Assembly (NCBI GenBank): GCA_964017065.1
Contig: OZ024785.1
Coordinates: 13,221,275 to 13,285,274 of the forward strand
Direction of reading: 5' to 3'
DNA from: Haliclona indistincta
Lineage: Eukaryota; Porifera; Demospongiae; Haplosclerida; Chalinidae
DNA: 64,000 bases
The notes under the pieces were generated by a model, which did no database searches, had not been told where the DNA came from, and saw only the letters and a program-made list of their open reading frames with translations. The position numbers and the translations under genes were made by a program. Of this stretch, positions 1 through 9,719 are shown piece after piece; positions within the stretch are counted from its first letter, which is position 1; each line of letters starts with the position of its first letter.

Positions 1-833
1 TGTGTCTGTTTGGATACCATCTAGCTGGAGATGGCTACTCTGCTCCGGATCATCTCCAGACGACTAGCTGTCCTTCACTATCAGTACTTTTACTAATCGT
101 GCTCAATCCACTCCACATCAGCACTCTTGTTGTAGTGGTTGGTATTCCACTGTATCGATTGATCATCAACAAATGTAGTCGCTACATCAAGAAAGTTCGA
201 ATGCTCACTAAAATGTGGATTGGTCTGTACCTCTCACTAGTACAAGTTGTCTTGTACATAATAGTAGTGATCAACCATGACAGCAAGTACTGGTTGCAAT
301 ATAGTTCAACAGCATATGTTTTGAACAATGATCCCTATCACGATTATCATTATAGCCCTCAAGATGAGTGTTTAAGAATTCGACTTGAAAACATCACAAC
401 AGACAACCCAGTCGACAACACCTACCTGTGGTTCATCATTCCTCAGCTCCTCAATGGTCTCTCTTCTCTGCTTGTCTCCATGACAGTGTTTGAGTTCATC
501 TGTGCCCAGGCTCCTCGCACTACCCAGGGACTGCTCATTGGTCTGTGGTATGCCACCTTTAGCATCAGGTACCTACTAGTAGGTTTGGTAGACACTCTTC
601 TTATTGAAAAGACCTCTTGGCTAATTTTCGAGGGAGTGAAGGTGTTTCTGATCCTGGTGTCTCTGGTGCTGTTCTCATGTGTGTCCAGACGTTACCGCTA
701 CCGACAACGAGATGAGATAGTCAATGTGCAGGGGATGATTGAGGACACTCATGACAAGTGGTTAGACCAGGAGGAGGAGTACATGCAAGAGCGCAGAGCA
801 ATCCTATCAGGACTCTCTATACATCATAGCTAG
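1..833 (+). CDS. POT/PTR2-like membrane transporter P1, 5' end outside window
   Basis: The reading frame is open from base 3 to the stop at 831-833, so the gene starts left of the window and only its C-terminal ~276 residues are seen. They align with residues ~308 to the end of the full-length copy at 2952-4694. Visible parts are the GDGYSAPD motif after predicted TM7, TM8-TM9, the variable extracellular loop (nt ~285-405, with one NIT glycosylation site), TM10-TM12, including the AQAPRTTQG motif that matches POT-family TM10, and an acidic cytoplasmic tail. POT-family membership is inferred from these motifs. Substrate is unknown. No internal stop or frameshift is seen. Confidence 0.85.
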   Translation, partial: CLFGYHLAGDGYSAPDHLQTTSCPSLSVLLLIVLNPLHISTLVVVVGIPLYRLIINKCSRYIKKVRMLTKMWIGLYLSLVQVVLYIIVVINHDSKYWLQYSSTAYVLNNDPYHDYHYSPQDECLRIRLENITTDNPVDNTYLWFIIPQLLNGLSSLLVSMTVFEFICAQAPRTTQGLLIGLWYATFSIRYLLVGLVDTLLIEKTSWLIFEGVKVFLILVSLVLFSCVSRRYRYRQRDEIVNVQGMIEDTHDKWLDQEEEYMQERRAILSGLSIHHS

Positions 834-1691
834 TATCAAAGTCCAGCATAAATTCAGGATTTTAGTTATTGATTTAAAAATTATCTTCATGCATAAAAAT
901 GTAGTCATTTCATTGATAAATCAATCTTCAGTCAAGACACAGCATGACCGTATGCGCTAGTGAGCATAAATATAAGTTAGCACAAGGCCTTGTTCTGCAA
1001 TACAATTTGAGATAGTGCCAGCTACATCTTTGAGCGATTTTTACTTGCAGTGATGGAATGTCTTACACACAAACTCTCAGTTTACTGACATGTGTTGTGT
1101 TCAACCATAGACACATAGACGATACAGTACAAGTGAATGCAACGAACCTGTATAACTCACTATTAGGCACTATTAGGTACTTCCCGGCTGGAAAGAAATA
1201 TGAGATGCAAGATGCGGCTATAAAGAAGACTTGTTTCAACGCAATATTGAGAGCTGCAGCAAAATAAGCACTTAACAAACGATGTATGCCTATACACGGC
1301 CAGTCCGTAACAACACGCTAGTATACAGTATTACCATCCAGACTGAGACATTCATAGAAACAGACGTGCCCAAGCGACATTAAACTTGTTTTTACCACAC
1401 CATTCCCATATCTTTGTTAAGCAGTTGGCAGTCGAATCTTGGGATGAATTCAGTTAGCACGCACCCGCACTCAACCCTGATTGATGCGAGTTACGATTAT
1501 GCAGCAGTCCAAGGTAGCGTTTGTAGCGCTAGTATGAGAGCTTCTCGACAATGTATGTCTTCTCTAGCGTTTGAATGCTCAGGAAGCATGTTAAGTGCGT
1601 GGATTTTTCAATTGCAAGCAAAGTACATTATTTTTGTTATGCACTGTATATATCTGTCAATAGATCGTATATATTCCACTATACTACAGTT
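834..1691. other. spacer after P1, paralogous to the spacer after P3
   Basis: No convincing gene. The sequence matches 14298-15750 nearly block for block, apart from a TTAA-flanked insertion present only at 14463-14961. Short open frames here (for example 1058-1267 and 1414-1698) have paralogues in the other spacer with shifted frames and no recognisable domain, so I treat them as chance. The pairing shows that gene plus flank was duplicated as a unit. Confidence 0.6.
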
Positions 1692-1694
1692 CTT

Positions 1695-2681
1695 TTAATC
1701 TAGAGGAGCCACTTTTGTTTTTTGTGGTTAACAAGTATGTTTTGTGTTCAGAAAAAGTAACTATAGTAGCTATTGGACTGAAATTTGCACACATCATTCC
1801 ATAGTGTGTGTAGAAAATCTGGACTGATTATGCTAGTTGACAGTAAAGTTGTTGCTGCTTGTGTACCAGGCATTGGTTTGCAATTATGAAAAAATGTGTT
1901 AAGGCCAGGAAAATAGTATGGAGCTGAGTTAAGAAAATTCCCTTTGCAGTCTGCTTGAATGACTATTCAGTTTTAATCTCAGCAAGTTAGAGAGCTTAAC
2001 TTCCAAGCATAGTAAAGTATGAGCCCTAAATGTACCAGAAATTGGCGATTTTTTGGTGACAAAAGTGTTAAGGCTGAAATCAGGACATCTTTGTGAGTTA
2101 AGAAAAACCAGTTGATCTCTGGATAGCCAGATACTTGTAGTTTTCACTAGTTTTTAAACTAGCGCGATACGTCCATCCATGCGCAAACACGGTCAGCGAG
2201 AACACCAACTTTTAGATGTGACTTTGATTCTCTGCCGTGTTATAATGATATTCATCCAATATGAGCGTTTATCGATTACGTGTTTCTGTGTGCGCTGTGC
2301 CGCAACTGTCGATCGGCAAGAATGGCGCCGATCAAAAGCTCTGTTTTGCGCTTTGCCCATTCTTAAGTGTGCTTCTACAGCATAGATTTTAGCTAAGCTC
2401 GAGAAATAATAACCGTCAAGCCTCGTTGTGGCGCTAGACTGTGGCTGCTGTGTCGTAGGTGTGGTTCGTCGTGACATCATACTGATTACTGTGATGTCAC
2501 AAACATGGCGCTATTGTATTAGCTTCAATGGGAGAGAGAGCTGTAGAACATCGTGTGTCTTGCATTTTCTCATGCTCATAGTTGCAAACTGCATTAATGC
2601 AATAGAAAGGGATATGTAGAAAATTGCGTGGACTATCTACACACACAACTCTGGGAATAAAAAGTGGCTCCTCTAGATTAA
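1695..2681. mobile_element. TTAA-flanked non-autonomous DNA element, TCTAGAGGAGCC termini
   Basis: The target duplication TTAA occurs at 1695-1698 and 2678-2681. The element between begins TCTAGAGGAGCCACTTTT and ends with the reverse complement. The inverted match is 25 bp when the flanking bases are included (1692-1716 with 2660-2684). The paralogous spacer near 15720-15780 has no such insertion, which gives an empty-site comparison. TTAA duplication is typical of piggyBac elements, but the termini do not start with the usual CCY, so superfamily is uncertain. It encodes no recognisable transposase. Confidence 0.8.
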
Positions 2682-2699
2682 AAGCACTATAATTTATAT

Positions 2700-2951
2700 C
2701 ATTAATTTACGATTACTCTTCTTCTTTTAAAACTCATTGTGGTAATATCGACATCTGTAAGCTTGCAGCTTGAATAACAATAATAATTAGCCAATCAGAA
2801 TTTCTTGCATCGTAACATAACATCCTTACTGACGTCAGTTTTCACAACAACGACCCACAGGATTCTAAATTACACCTCGTTGTTTAAACAATATACAATT
2901 GCATATTCTTACAGCAGCTTTGACACAGTACAGTAATCTACAATCGGCATC
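2700..2951 (+). promoter_or_regulatory. P2 upstream region with CCAAT box and CRE
   Basis: A CCAAT box lies at 2791-2795 and a perfect palindromic CRE (TGACGTCA) at 2830-2837, 39 nt apart start to start. The CRE begins 122 nt before the ATG. The whole region is conserved upstream of the remnant at 6331 and of P3, P4 and P5. CRE is known as the binding site of CREB/ATF bZIP factors. Regulation by that class is inferred. Confidence 0.65.
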
Positions 2952-4694
2952 ATGACTCGGCCAGCTCGCCGCTGTGGTTTACTACAAGGCCATATGATAG
3001 TCATCATTTGCTCCATCACTATTCAACTAGCGAACTTTGGAAGAACTACTCATTTCGAACAACATCAACACTCTTACAACAAAATCGCAACCATCATTAT
3101 TCTGGGTTTGTTATATCTCAGCTACCCTCTCCTTGGCTACATAGCTGATGTCTGTCTCACCAGGTATCGAACTATCAAATGTTCGTTAATAATACTGATA
3201 GTTGGATACACTATTGCTGGAATGCTAGAGTCTTTCATCTGCATCGTTCTCACACCGATAGAAACATTAAATAATATAAAGCTTTTTCATCAAATCAAAA
3301 CGTATATAGAAATAATCCCTTTGATTTTATTATTAGCATTAATTACAACGAGTGTTGGACTGTTTGAAGCTAATGCTATTCAATTTGGACTGGATCAACT
3401 ACTAGAGGCTCCTACACCAAAACTGATTGCCTTCATCCACTGGTACTACTGGACTCACAATGCAGTGCAATTGGTAGTAACATATCTTGGAATTGGCTGG
3501 AAAATAACAGAAAGTTACTCTAGCATCAATTCACTTCCACTACATCAATCACACATTATGAAAACTACCTATGCTCTTGCTGTTGCAGCCATACTTGGTC
3601 TAGCTGCTGTAGGCAGTTTAGTACTTCTTCATAAATCAAAGAGTCACTTATACATTCTGAGAGCAGGTCTCAACCCATTCAAGAATATCTACAAAGTGCT
3701 CAAGTATTCTTGGAACCACAAGGTCCCTCAGCATCGTAGTGCCTTCACCTACTGGGAGGAGGATATTCCACGCCGTATAGACCTGGGTAAGAACAAATAT
3801 GGAGGACCATTTACCAATGAGGAGGTGGAGGACACTAAGATATTCCTGCGAATCCTGCCTCTTCTCCTGTGTCTGTTTGGATACCATCTAGCTGGAGATG
3901 GCTACTCTGCTCCGAATCAGCTCCAGAGGACTAGCTGTCCTTCACTACCAGTACTGCTACTAATCGTGCACAATCCACTCCACATCAGCACTCTTGTTGT
4001 AGTGGTTGGTATTCCACTGTATCGACTGATCATCAACAAATGTAGTCGCTACATCAAGAAAGTTCGAATGCTCACTAAAATGTGGATTGGTCTGTACCTC
4101 TCACTAGTACAAGTTGTCTTGTACATAATAGTAGTGATCAACCATGACAGCAAGTACTGGTCAGAACACAGCTCAACAGCATATCTTCTGAACAATGATT
4201 TCAAACCTCTTGATCATTATAGCCCTGGACATATGTGTTTAACAATTCGACTTGAAAACATCACAACAGACAACCCAGTCGACAACACCTACCTGTGGTT
4301 CATCATTCCTCAGCTCCTCAATGGTCTCTCTTCTCTGCTTGTCTCCATGACAGTTTTTGAGTTCATCTGTGCCCAGGCTCCTCGCACTACCCAGGGACTG
4401 CTCATTGGTCTGTGGTATGCCACCTTTAGCATCAGGTACCTACTAGTAGATTTGGTAGACACTCTTCTTATTGAACAGACCTCTTGGCTAATTTTTGAGG
4501 GAGTGAAGCTGTTTCTGATCCTGATGTCTCTGGTGCTGTTCTCATGTGTATCCAGACGTTACCGCTACCGACAGCGAGACGAGATAGTCAATGTGCAGGG
4601 GATGATTGAGGACACTCATGACAGGTGGTTAGACCAGGAGGAGGAGTACATGCAAGAGCGCAGAGCAATCCTATCAGGACTGACTACATCATAA
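2952..4694 (+). CDS. POT/PTR2-like membrane transporter P2 (580 aa)
   Basis: Single-exon gene with about 12 predicted membrane segments. TM1 is near residues 14-32. The TM2-3 loop GYIADVCLTRYRTIK resembles the PTR2 signature. GLFEANAIQFGLDQ and FIHWYYWTHNAVQL occupy the place of the family's GGDQF and FYxxINxGSL motifs. A long cytoplasmic linker (RSAFTYWEEDIPRRIDLGKN) follows TM6, and TM10 carries AQAPRTTQG. The ExxER proton-coupling motif of classical peptide carriers is absent from TM1, so proton-coupled peptide transport should not be assumed. Residues ~403-440 form a variable extracellular loop with an NIT site. The start is fixed by homology of the MTRPA N-terminus in all copies. Intact, and probably at the plasma membrane. 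Confidence 0.85.
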   Translation: MTRPARRCGLLQGHMIVIICSITIQLANFGRTTHFEQHQHSYNKIATIIILGLLYLSYPLLGYIADVCLTRYRTIKCSLIILIVGYTIAGMLESFICIVLTPIETLNNIKLFHQIKTYIEIIPLILLLALITTSVGLFEANAIQFGLDQLLEAPTPKLIAFIHWYYWTHNAVQLVVTYLGIGWKITESYSSINSLPLHQSHIMKTTYALAVAAILGLAAVGSLVLLHKSKSHLYILRAGLNPFKNIYKVLKYSWNHKVPQHRSAFTYWEEDIPRRIDLGKNKYGGPFTNEEVEDTKIFLRILPLLLCLFGYHLAGDGYSAPNQLQRTSCPSLPVLLLIVHNPLHISTLVVVVGIPLYRLIINKCSRYIKKVRMLTKMWIGLYLSLVQVVLYIIVVINHDSKYWSEHSSTAYLLNNDFKPLDHYSPGHMCLTIRLENITTDNPVDNTYLWFIIPQLLNGLSSLLVSMTVFEFICAQAPRTTQGLLIGLWYATFSIRYLLVDLVDTLLIEQTSWLIFEGVKLFLILMSLVLFSCVSRRYRYRQRDEIVNVQGMIEDTHDRWLDQEEEYMQERRAILSGLTTS

Positions 4695-6059
4695 CTAGAT
4701 CAATAGTTAAAACTTAGTTAGCATAAACACAGGTGCATAAATACTTTCTGCTTTGTCTCATATTTCGATACAAGCATGAATGCAATCTTACAAAAACATA
4801 AATCCTGTAGAGTAACAGAAAGGTTCGTGTTTCCTGGATATTTCAATTTGACAGGTGTGGCTATGTATCTAATGATGTCCATTAGCTGAAATTGCATGAA
4901 TTATCAATGACACAGTCACATGTATACAATAATAGTCAGAAGTGTATCCTTGTTTTTGTGTAAAAAATAACAAAACAGCTATTGTTTTCTTCATAGTAAG
5001 ATAGCTTTGTTTGGTAAGAAACTATCATGTAAACAACATCAGTTTTTACATGAAAAATAATGTGCAATTTACAAAAATATTATTCGCAAAATTTTTCTAG
5101 ATTCTAATAAGACATTGTATTCATTGAATAAAGCTTAAGTATGCTAACGCATATTTGAATAAGTATAAAGGAATTGACGTCATAGTGAGAAAGATCATGA
5201 ATAATCTCAACAATGAATCATCGGTAACTTTAAATAATTACGCTCAACCGTTCGACCCAGTTCAACCCACATACGCATATGGGTTGGATGAACCCGGGTT
5301 CAACCTGGATCCGCCAAAACCCGATTCCTGCAGATCGAGTGCAGACGCTATCTATCTGAGTTCAACCCTACCAGTGCGAAAGAATTCTGATACTTGATAG
5401 CAACACAGCAGTTGTGTAGAAAGTGCTCATTATGGTTTATTACACATTAAGCTATCAATACGTATAATGTGTATTCATATTGTAAGAGTGTACTGTAACA
5501 CAAAGTAGCCGTAAAAGAATAAAGCTACAAAAACAGGTCTATATAACAAAAGTCTTCACAGTCTTCGTTTATAAACAGATAAACACCTTTACTGAAATAA
5601 TCTTTTTTGAAACCGCTTACAACTTTCTGAGGTTTCAAAATACCAGTGAACACCATTAGTGAATCCCCAGATGTAACTCCATATATCCATACCCATACAT
5701 ACAGTATGTGACCCTTCACGCAAGAATCAAGCATGATTACATGCATGCATAAAACTGCACACCTTATCATGCACAGCTTTGTGACACGTACACCATTGTT
5801 CTATCCTCCCGTTGTTCTCGAATATTTGATATTAATTTTGATGATTAAAGCAAGCAGATACACATGTTTAGCTAATCCACGCGAAGGTCCATTGTTTCTG
5901 GCTATTTTCTTGATGAAGGGATTTAGTTTAGTATTTTGTGCTGGAAAGGTGGTAATTCAAGTATCCTTGATCCTGCAATCATCCCTTTGACTTACTTGTC
6001 ACATGCTTTAGTATCATTAATACACCATACATATCCACTTATACTGTATCAATTTATAT
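4695..6059. other. spacer after P2, shared with the spacers after P4 and P5
   Basis: No supported gene. The AT-rich sequence is paralogous to 17775-18640 and 21109-21790. It includes a second palindromic CRE at 5175-5182 (also at 18516-18523, mutated near 21733). At ~5246-5315 there is a small nest of inverted GTTCAACCC/GGGTTGAAC units. Open frames at 5155-5397 and 5525-5990 have no domain and are not conserved as frames. Confidence 0.5.
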
Positions 6060-6330
6060 ATGATTACTCTTCTTCCTTTAAAACTCATCGTTATAATATC
6101 AAGATCAGTTAAGCTTGCAGCTTGAATAACAATATAATCTGCCAATCAGAATTTCTTGCATCGTAACATAACATCCTTACTGACGTCAGTTGTCACAACA
6201 ACAACCCACAAGATTCTAAATTACACCTCATTGTTTAAACAACATACAATTGTATATTTTTACAATTAAATTATCATAAACATTTCAGTTTCACAGCTTT
6301 GACACAGTACAGTAATCTACAATCGGCATC
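6060..6330 (+). promoter_or_regulatory. conserved upstream region of the remnant at 6331
   Basis: Near-copy of the P2 upstream region. CCAAT is at 6142-6146 and the CRE at 6181-6188, again 39 nt apart. The gene it once drove is reduced to about 46 codons, so this may be an orphan promoter. Confidence 0.6.
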
Positions 6331-6468
6331 ATGACTCGGCCAGCTTGCTGTGGTTTACTAAAAGGCCATAATTATGATAGTTATCATTTGCTCCATCAAT
6401 ATTCAACTAGCGAACTTTGGAAGAACTGCTCATTTGGAACAGCACGAACACTCATACAACAAAATTGC
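6331..6468 (+). pseudogene. 5' remnant of a POT-like family copy
   Basis: Begins with the family start (ATG ACT CGG CCA) and follows the P2/P5 sequence for about 46 codons to KIA. One codon is missing near the start (as in P4 and P5), and 4 extra bases near 6372 break the frame. It then fuses at ~6468 to sequence normally found in the downstream spacer (compare ~1243-1300). A short inverted unit GTCGTCACC/GGTGACGAC follows at ~6487-6506. This is a deletion or recombination product. No function is expected. Confidence 0.8.
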
Positions 6469-6748
6469 AATATTGAGAGCTGCAGTCGTCACCAATAGGT
6501 GACGACAATATTGAGAGCTGCAGCAAAATAAGCACTTAACAAGCGATGTATGCCTACACACGGCCAGTCCCTAACAACATGCTAGTAGACAGCAATACGA
6601 TCCGGACTGAGACATTCATTGAAATAGATGTGTCCAAGCATTGAAAATGGCCGTTTGCCCTACAGTACGTTGATAGCATCGTTGAATATGCAGACGACAG
6701 TGAAAGCAACAGTAAACTTGTTTTTACCACACCATTCCCATATCTTTG

Positions 6749-7332
6749 TTAACCCTTTAATTACTAAATTATCTTGCTGAAATTTTAACTTTGTAAATGC
6801 TGACCACTTCTCTCGTGAATATCGCGTGCGTCTTTTGTGCTACTGGTTCCAAATTTGATCCTTTTATGCCAGTGAGTAGCCGCAATTGTCCACACTCAAG
6901 TCGGTCAATATACCCTCCCACTTCGAAAGTGAAGCCGATAAAGTGCAACGACCTCGTAAAATTTTACTCATAGTACTTTGGGGCTGGCTACTGAAAGTAC
7001 ATACAAATAGCAGTGGTTTTGGTGAGTGCAAAATGTAGCCCAGGTCATTGAAAATGACTGTTTTCCGAGCACCCTGAAGCGATAAAATGTCCAATTTTTT
7101 GGTGGCCAATTTTCTTTTCCTAAATGTGTGAAATTTGCACTGAAGCCATAGAAATGCGACACCATTACGTTCAGTGCAAAAAGGCGCGTCGAAAACCACT
7201 GGATTTTCGGCGGTTATTTGTATTCTTCAATTTGGCTTAATTTTGGAATATTTTAGCTCTCTTTCATAAAGTTTTGGTGTCTGAAGGTTATGGTGTATGA
7301 CGCCAAATGGCGTATAGGGCTTAAAAGGTTAA
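6749..7332. mobile_element. TTAA-flanked piggyBac-type MITE
   Basis: TTAA occurs at 6749-6752 and 7329-7332. Between them a 576-bp element starts CCCTTTAA and ends TTAAAAGG, which fits the CCY..RGG termini of piggyBac elements. The uninterrupted site is visible in the paralogous spacers (near 1418 and 15473, reading TTTGTTAAGCAG or TTTGTCAAGCAG). The minus-strand open frame at 6864-7199 (111 codons) has no recognisable transposase motif, so the element is non-autonomous. Confidence 0.75.
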
Positions 7333-7339
7333 GCAGTTG

Positions 7340-7540
7340 GCAGTCGAATAGCCAATCAGAATTTCTTGCATCGTAACATAACATCCTTACTGACGTCAGT
7401 TTTCACAACAACAACCCACAAGATTCTAAATTACACCTCGTTATTTAAACAATATACAATTGTATATTCTTACAATTAGATTATCATAAACATTTCAGTT
7501 TCACAGCTTTGACACAGCACAGTAATCTACAATCGGCATC
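7340..7540 (+). promoter_or_regulatory. P3 upstream region with CCAAT box and CRE
   Basis: CCAAT is at 7352-7356 and the CRE at 7391-7398, spaced 39 nt as in P2. The CRE begins 150 nt before the ATG. Immediately 5' is the end of the MITE, so sequence further upstream has been displaced. Confidence 0.65.
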
Positions 7541-8304
7541 ATGACTTGGCCAGCTCGCCGCTGTGGTTTACTACAAGGCCATATGATAGTCATCATTTGC
7601 TCCATCACTATTCAACTATCGAACATTGGAAGAACTACTCATTTGGAACAGCATGAACGCTCTTACAACAAAATTGCAACCATCATTATTCTGGGTTTGT
7701 TATATCTCAGCTACCCTCTCCTTGGCTACATAGCTGATGTCTGTCTCACCAGGTATCGAACTATCAAGTTTTCCTTCATATTCCTGATAGTTGGATGCAC
7801 TATTGCATTGATAATGTATTTAATTTACATCATTCTCACACTGACAGAAACATTAGATAAAAACCAGCTTTTTCTTCAATTGAAAAGCAACATGTATATA
7901 GAAATAATCCCTGTGCTTTTAATAATACCATTAATGACAACAAGTGTTGGACTGTTTGAAGCTAATGCAATACAATTTGGACTTGATCAACAATTAGAGG
8001 CTCGTACACCAAAACTGATTGCCTTCATCCACTGGTACTACTGGACTCAAAATGCAGTGCAATTGGTAGTAATGTATCCCACAATTGGCTGGAAAACAAC
8101 AGAAATTCTCTCTCGCCTCGCTTCAATTTCACGACATAAATTAGACGTTATTAAAAATACTTCTATTCTCGCTGGTGTATCCATACTTGGTCTAGCTGCT
8201 GTAAGCAGTTTAGTGCTTCTTCATAAATCAAAGCGTCACTTATACATTCTGAGAGCAGGTCTCAACCCATTCAAGAATATCTACAAAGTGCTCAAGTATT
8301 CTTG
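7541..8304 (+). pseudogene. POT-like copy P3, 5' half, interrupted by a retrotransposon
   Basis: N-terminal ~254 codons of a family member, clean up to ...NPFKNIYKVLKYS. The frame then runs into the LTR at 8305 and stops at 8317. The other half continues at 13307. Counting 764 nt here and 991 nt there gives 1755 nt, exactly 585 codons with the stop, so the gene was intact when hit. Differences from its relatives include MTWPAR at the start and a Gln in place of the first Leu of the DQLLEA motif (DQQLEA). Confidence 0.9.
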
Positions 8305-8465
8305 TGTAACATTGTGACAATAAATATTATCGCATTGTCTTAGATTACACTTTAGTATGTTAACTGTGTTTGTGCTGTATCATCATTCCATTGGTCTTTG
8401 TATATAAGTAGCTCTCTGTTTCTTGTGAAAGATATCATTTCTATTGTTCGATACTCTACGTTACA
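8305..8465 (+). repeat. 5' LTR (161 bp)
   Basis: Begins TGTAAC and ends GTTACA, a perfect 6-bp terminal inverted repeat. It contains a TATA-like TATATAAG at 8401-8408, a plausible promoter for the element's transcript. It lacks nine bases (GAATATTAC) that the 3' LTR has just before its terminal CTACGTTACA. All other positions match. Confidence 0.92.
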
Positions 8466-8467
8466 TT

Positions 8468-8482
8468 TGGTGTCAGAAGTGG
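8468..8482 (+). promoter_or_regulatory. primer binding site, tRNA-Leu type
   Basis: TGGTGTCAGAAGTGG lies 2 bp after the 5' LTR. It is complementary to the CCA-bearing 3' end of a metazoan tRNA-Leu (acceptor end ...CCACTTCTGACA plus CCA). It would prime minus-strand synthesis. The tRNA identity comes from known tRNA-Leu sequences, not from this window. Confidence 0.85.
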
Positions 8483-8496
8483 CTGGATAGCTCACT

Positions 8497-9324
8497 ATGA
8501 GTTCATTCGAGATACCCCTACCAGAGATAACTGAAGAAAACTTCACAAGAGCATGGACTCGCTTTGAACTGGTTTCTGCTGCTAAAGAATGGCAAGCAGA
8601 CAAGCAAGCAGCAATCTTGCCAACACTACTGCGAGGAAAGTTGGTGGACCTCTATGTGGACTTTGATGATGATACCAAGAAGGACTTGAAGAAGCTAAAG
8701 AAGACACTAATGGAAAAGGCAGGACTTGCACAAGACCCACTTACAGCTGGAAAACTGTTCATGACACGCAGTCAAAGACAAGCTGAGAAAGTCACAGACT
8801 TTGTATCAGATCTCAAGAAACTGTTCAAGCGAGCATTCCCTGACGATGACCTGACCTCTTGCGTTCTACTTCAGCGCTTCATGACAGGATTAGCACCACG
8901 GATAAGCCAACAAGTGTTGCTGCAAGGGAAACCAACTAGTTTGGAAAAGGCGATCGAGAGTGCTGAAGCCATAGAATATGCCTTCAACTTCGAACAAAAA
9001 TCGATCGAGCCAGCAGCACAAACCGACAAAATCAACACCGTTGGTAAGCAGGAAGATCCAAAGCTGGTCGCCCAGTTACAGCAGACCCTAGAACAGATGA
9101 CAAAGCGCTTGGAGTCACTTGAGACGAAACTGCAATCGAATCGTGACAACAACCCACCACGTAACTTTCGCCGCCGTGGACCAAGCGACCGTTCTCAAGG
9201 AAGGAGCCAGGATCGTCGAAGAATTAGCTGTTGGTCTTGTGGCGAACTCGGACACCTTCAGCGTGACTGTCCTTTAAACTACTACGGGCCAGCCCAACCG
9301 GTGATGGGCTGGCCAAGGAAGTAA
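8497..9324 (+). CDS. gag: retrotransposon Gag (275 aa)
   Basis: Structural protein of the Ty3/gypsy element. It has a capsid-like helical region, a glutamine-rich linker around residues 190-225, a basic Arg-rich stretch (~225-243) and one CCHC zinc knuckle at residues 245-258 (CWSCGELGHLQRDC) for RNA packaging. The ATG is 14 nt after the primer site. The 3' end contains a frameshift signal (9273-9314), so most ribosomes would stop at 9324 and some would continue into protease. Confidence 0.9.
   Translation: MSSFEIPLPEITEENFTRAWTRFELVSAAKEWQADKQAAILPTLLRGKLVDLYVDFDDDTKKDLKKLKKTLMEKAGLAQDPLTAGKLFMTRSQRQAEKVTDFVSDLKKLFKRAFPDDDLTSCVLLQRFMTGLAPRISQQVLLQGKPTSLEKAIESAEAIEYAFNFEQKSIEPAAQTDKINTVGKQEDPKLVAQLQQTLEQMTKRLESLETKLQSNRDNNPPRNFRRRGPSDRSQGRSQDRRRISCWSCGELGHLQRDCPLNYYGPAQPVMGWPRK
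9273..9314 (+). promoter_or_regulatory. -1 ribosomal frameshift signal: slippery TTTAAAC plus hairpin
   Basis: In the gag frame the codons read T TTA AAC (9273-9279), a canonical X XXY YYZ slippery heptamer. After a 7-nt spacer comes a perfect 10-bp GC-rich stem, GGCCAGCCCA (9287-9296) pairing with TGGGCTGGCC (9305-9314) around an 8-nt loop. The protease frame is exactly -1 to gag and open through this region, and gag stops 10 nt past the hairpin. All parts match known -1 frameshift signals. Activity is inferred. Confidence 0.85.
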
Positions 9325-9719
9325 CTCCACCGCAGCAGCCTGAACTCGACAGAACTCAAGACAGAGTTACCGCGATATTCTATGTAGACGGCGTGGTCGG
9401 AAGGGTACCAACAAAAATTTTGTTGGATACTGGAGCTACTGTGTCCGTTGCACGGTACGAATTCTTGCAAAAGGAATACCAACAAGGACTAACCGCATCA
9501 CCAGGAGCTGTAGCTGCCAATGGTATACCACTAGATGTGCTTGGAAAGGTGAAACTTCCAGTGACACTGGGATCGTTCAGCGCTGAGGAGGAATTCACGG
9601 TTACTCGAAACCTGACCGTTGACTGTTTGCTAGGAGCTGACTTCCTGAAGAAGTATGGAGCTGTCATGCATGGATTGCCGAAGCAGCAACCTCTCAATTG
9701 GCACTGTCTCACGACATGA
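9280..9719 (+). CDS. retrotransposon protease (frame -1 to gag)
   Basis: The frame is open from inside gag and has no natural ATG near its start, which fits expression by frameshifting. The aspartic protease active site DTGA starts at 9426. A second family motif, LLGADFLKKYG, lies at ~9630-9660. The frame ends at 9719, but homology to the usual protease-RT linker jumps to another frame near 9666-9672. The normal C-terminus is therefore lost in this copy. Confidence 0.8.

Noticed and set aside
1058..1278. Overlapping 69- and 71-codon frames on opposite strands
   Set aside because: The paralogous spacer at ~15050-15265 does not preserve the frames, and no domain is seen.
9655..9719. Programmed +1 recoding between protease and Pol
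   Set aside because: The offset equals a local 4-bp duplication, and no slippery site or structure is present.
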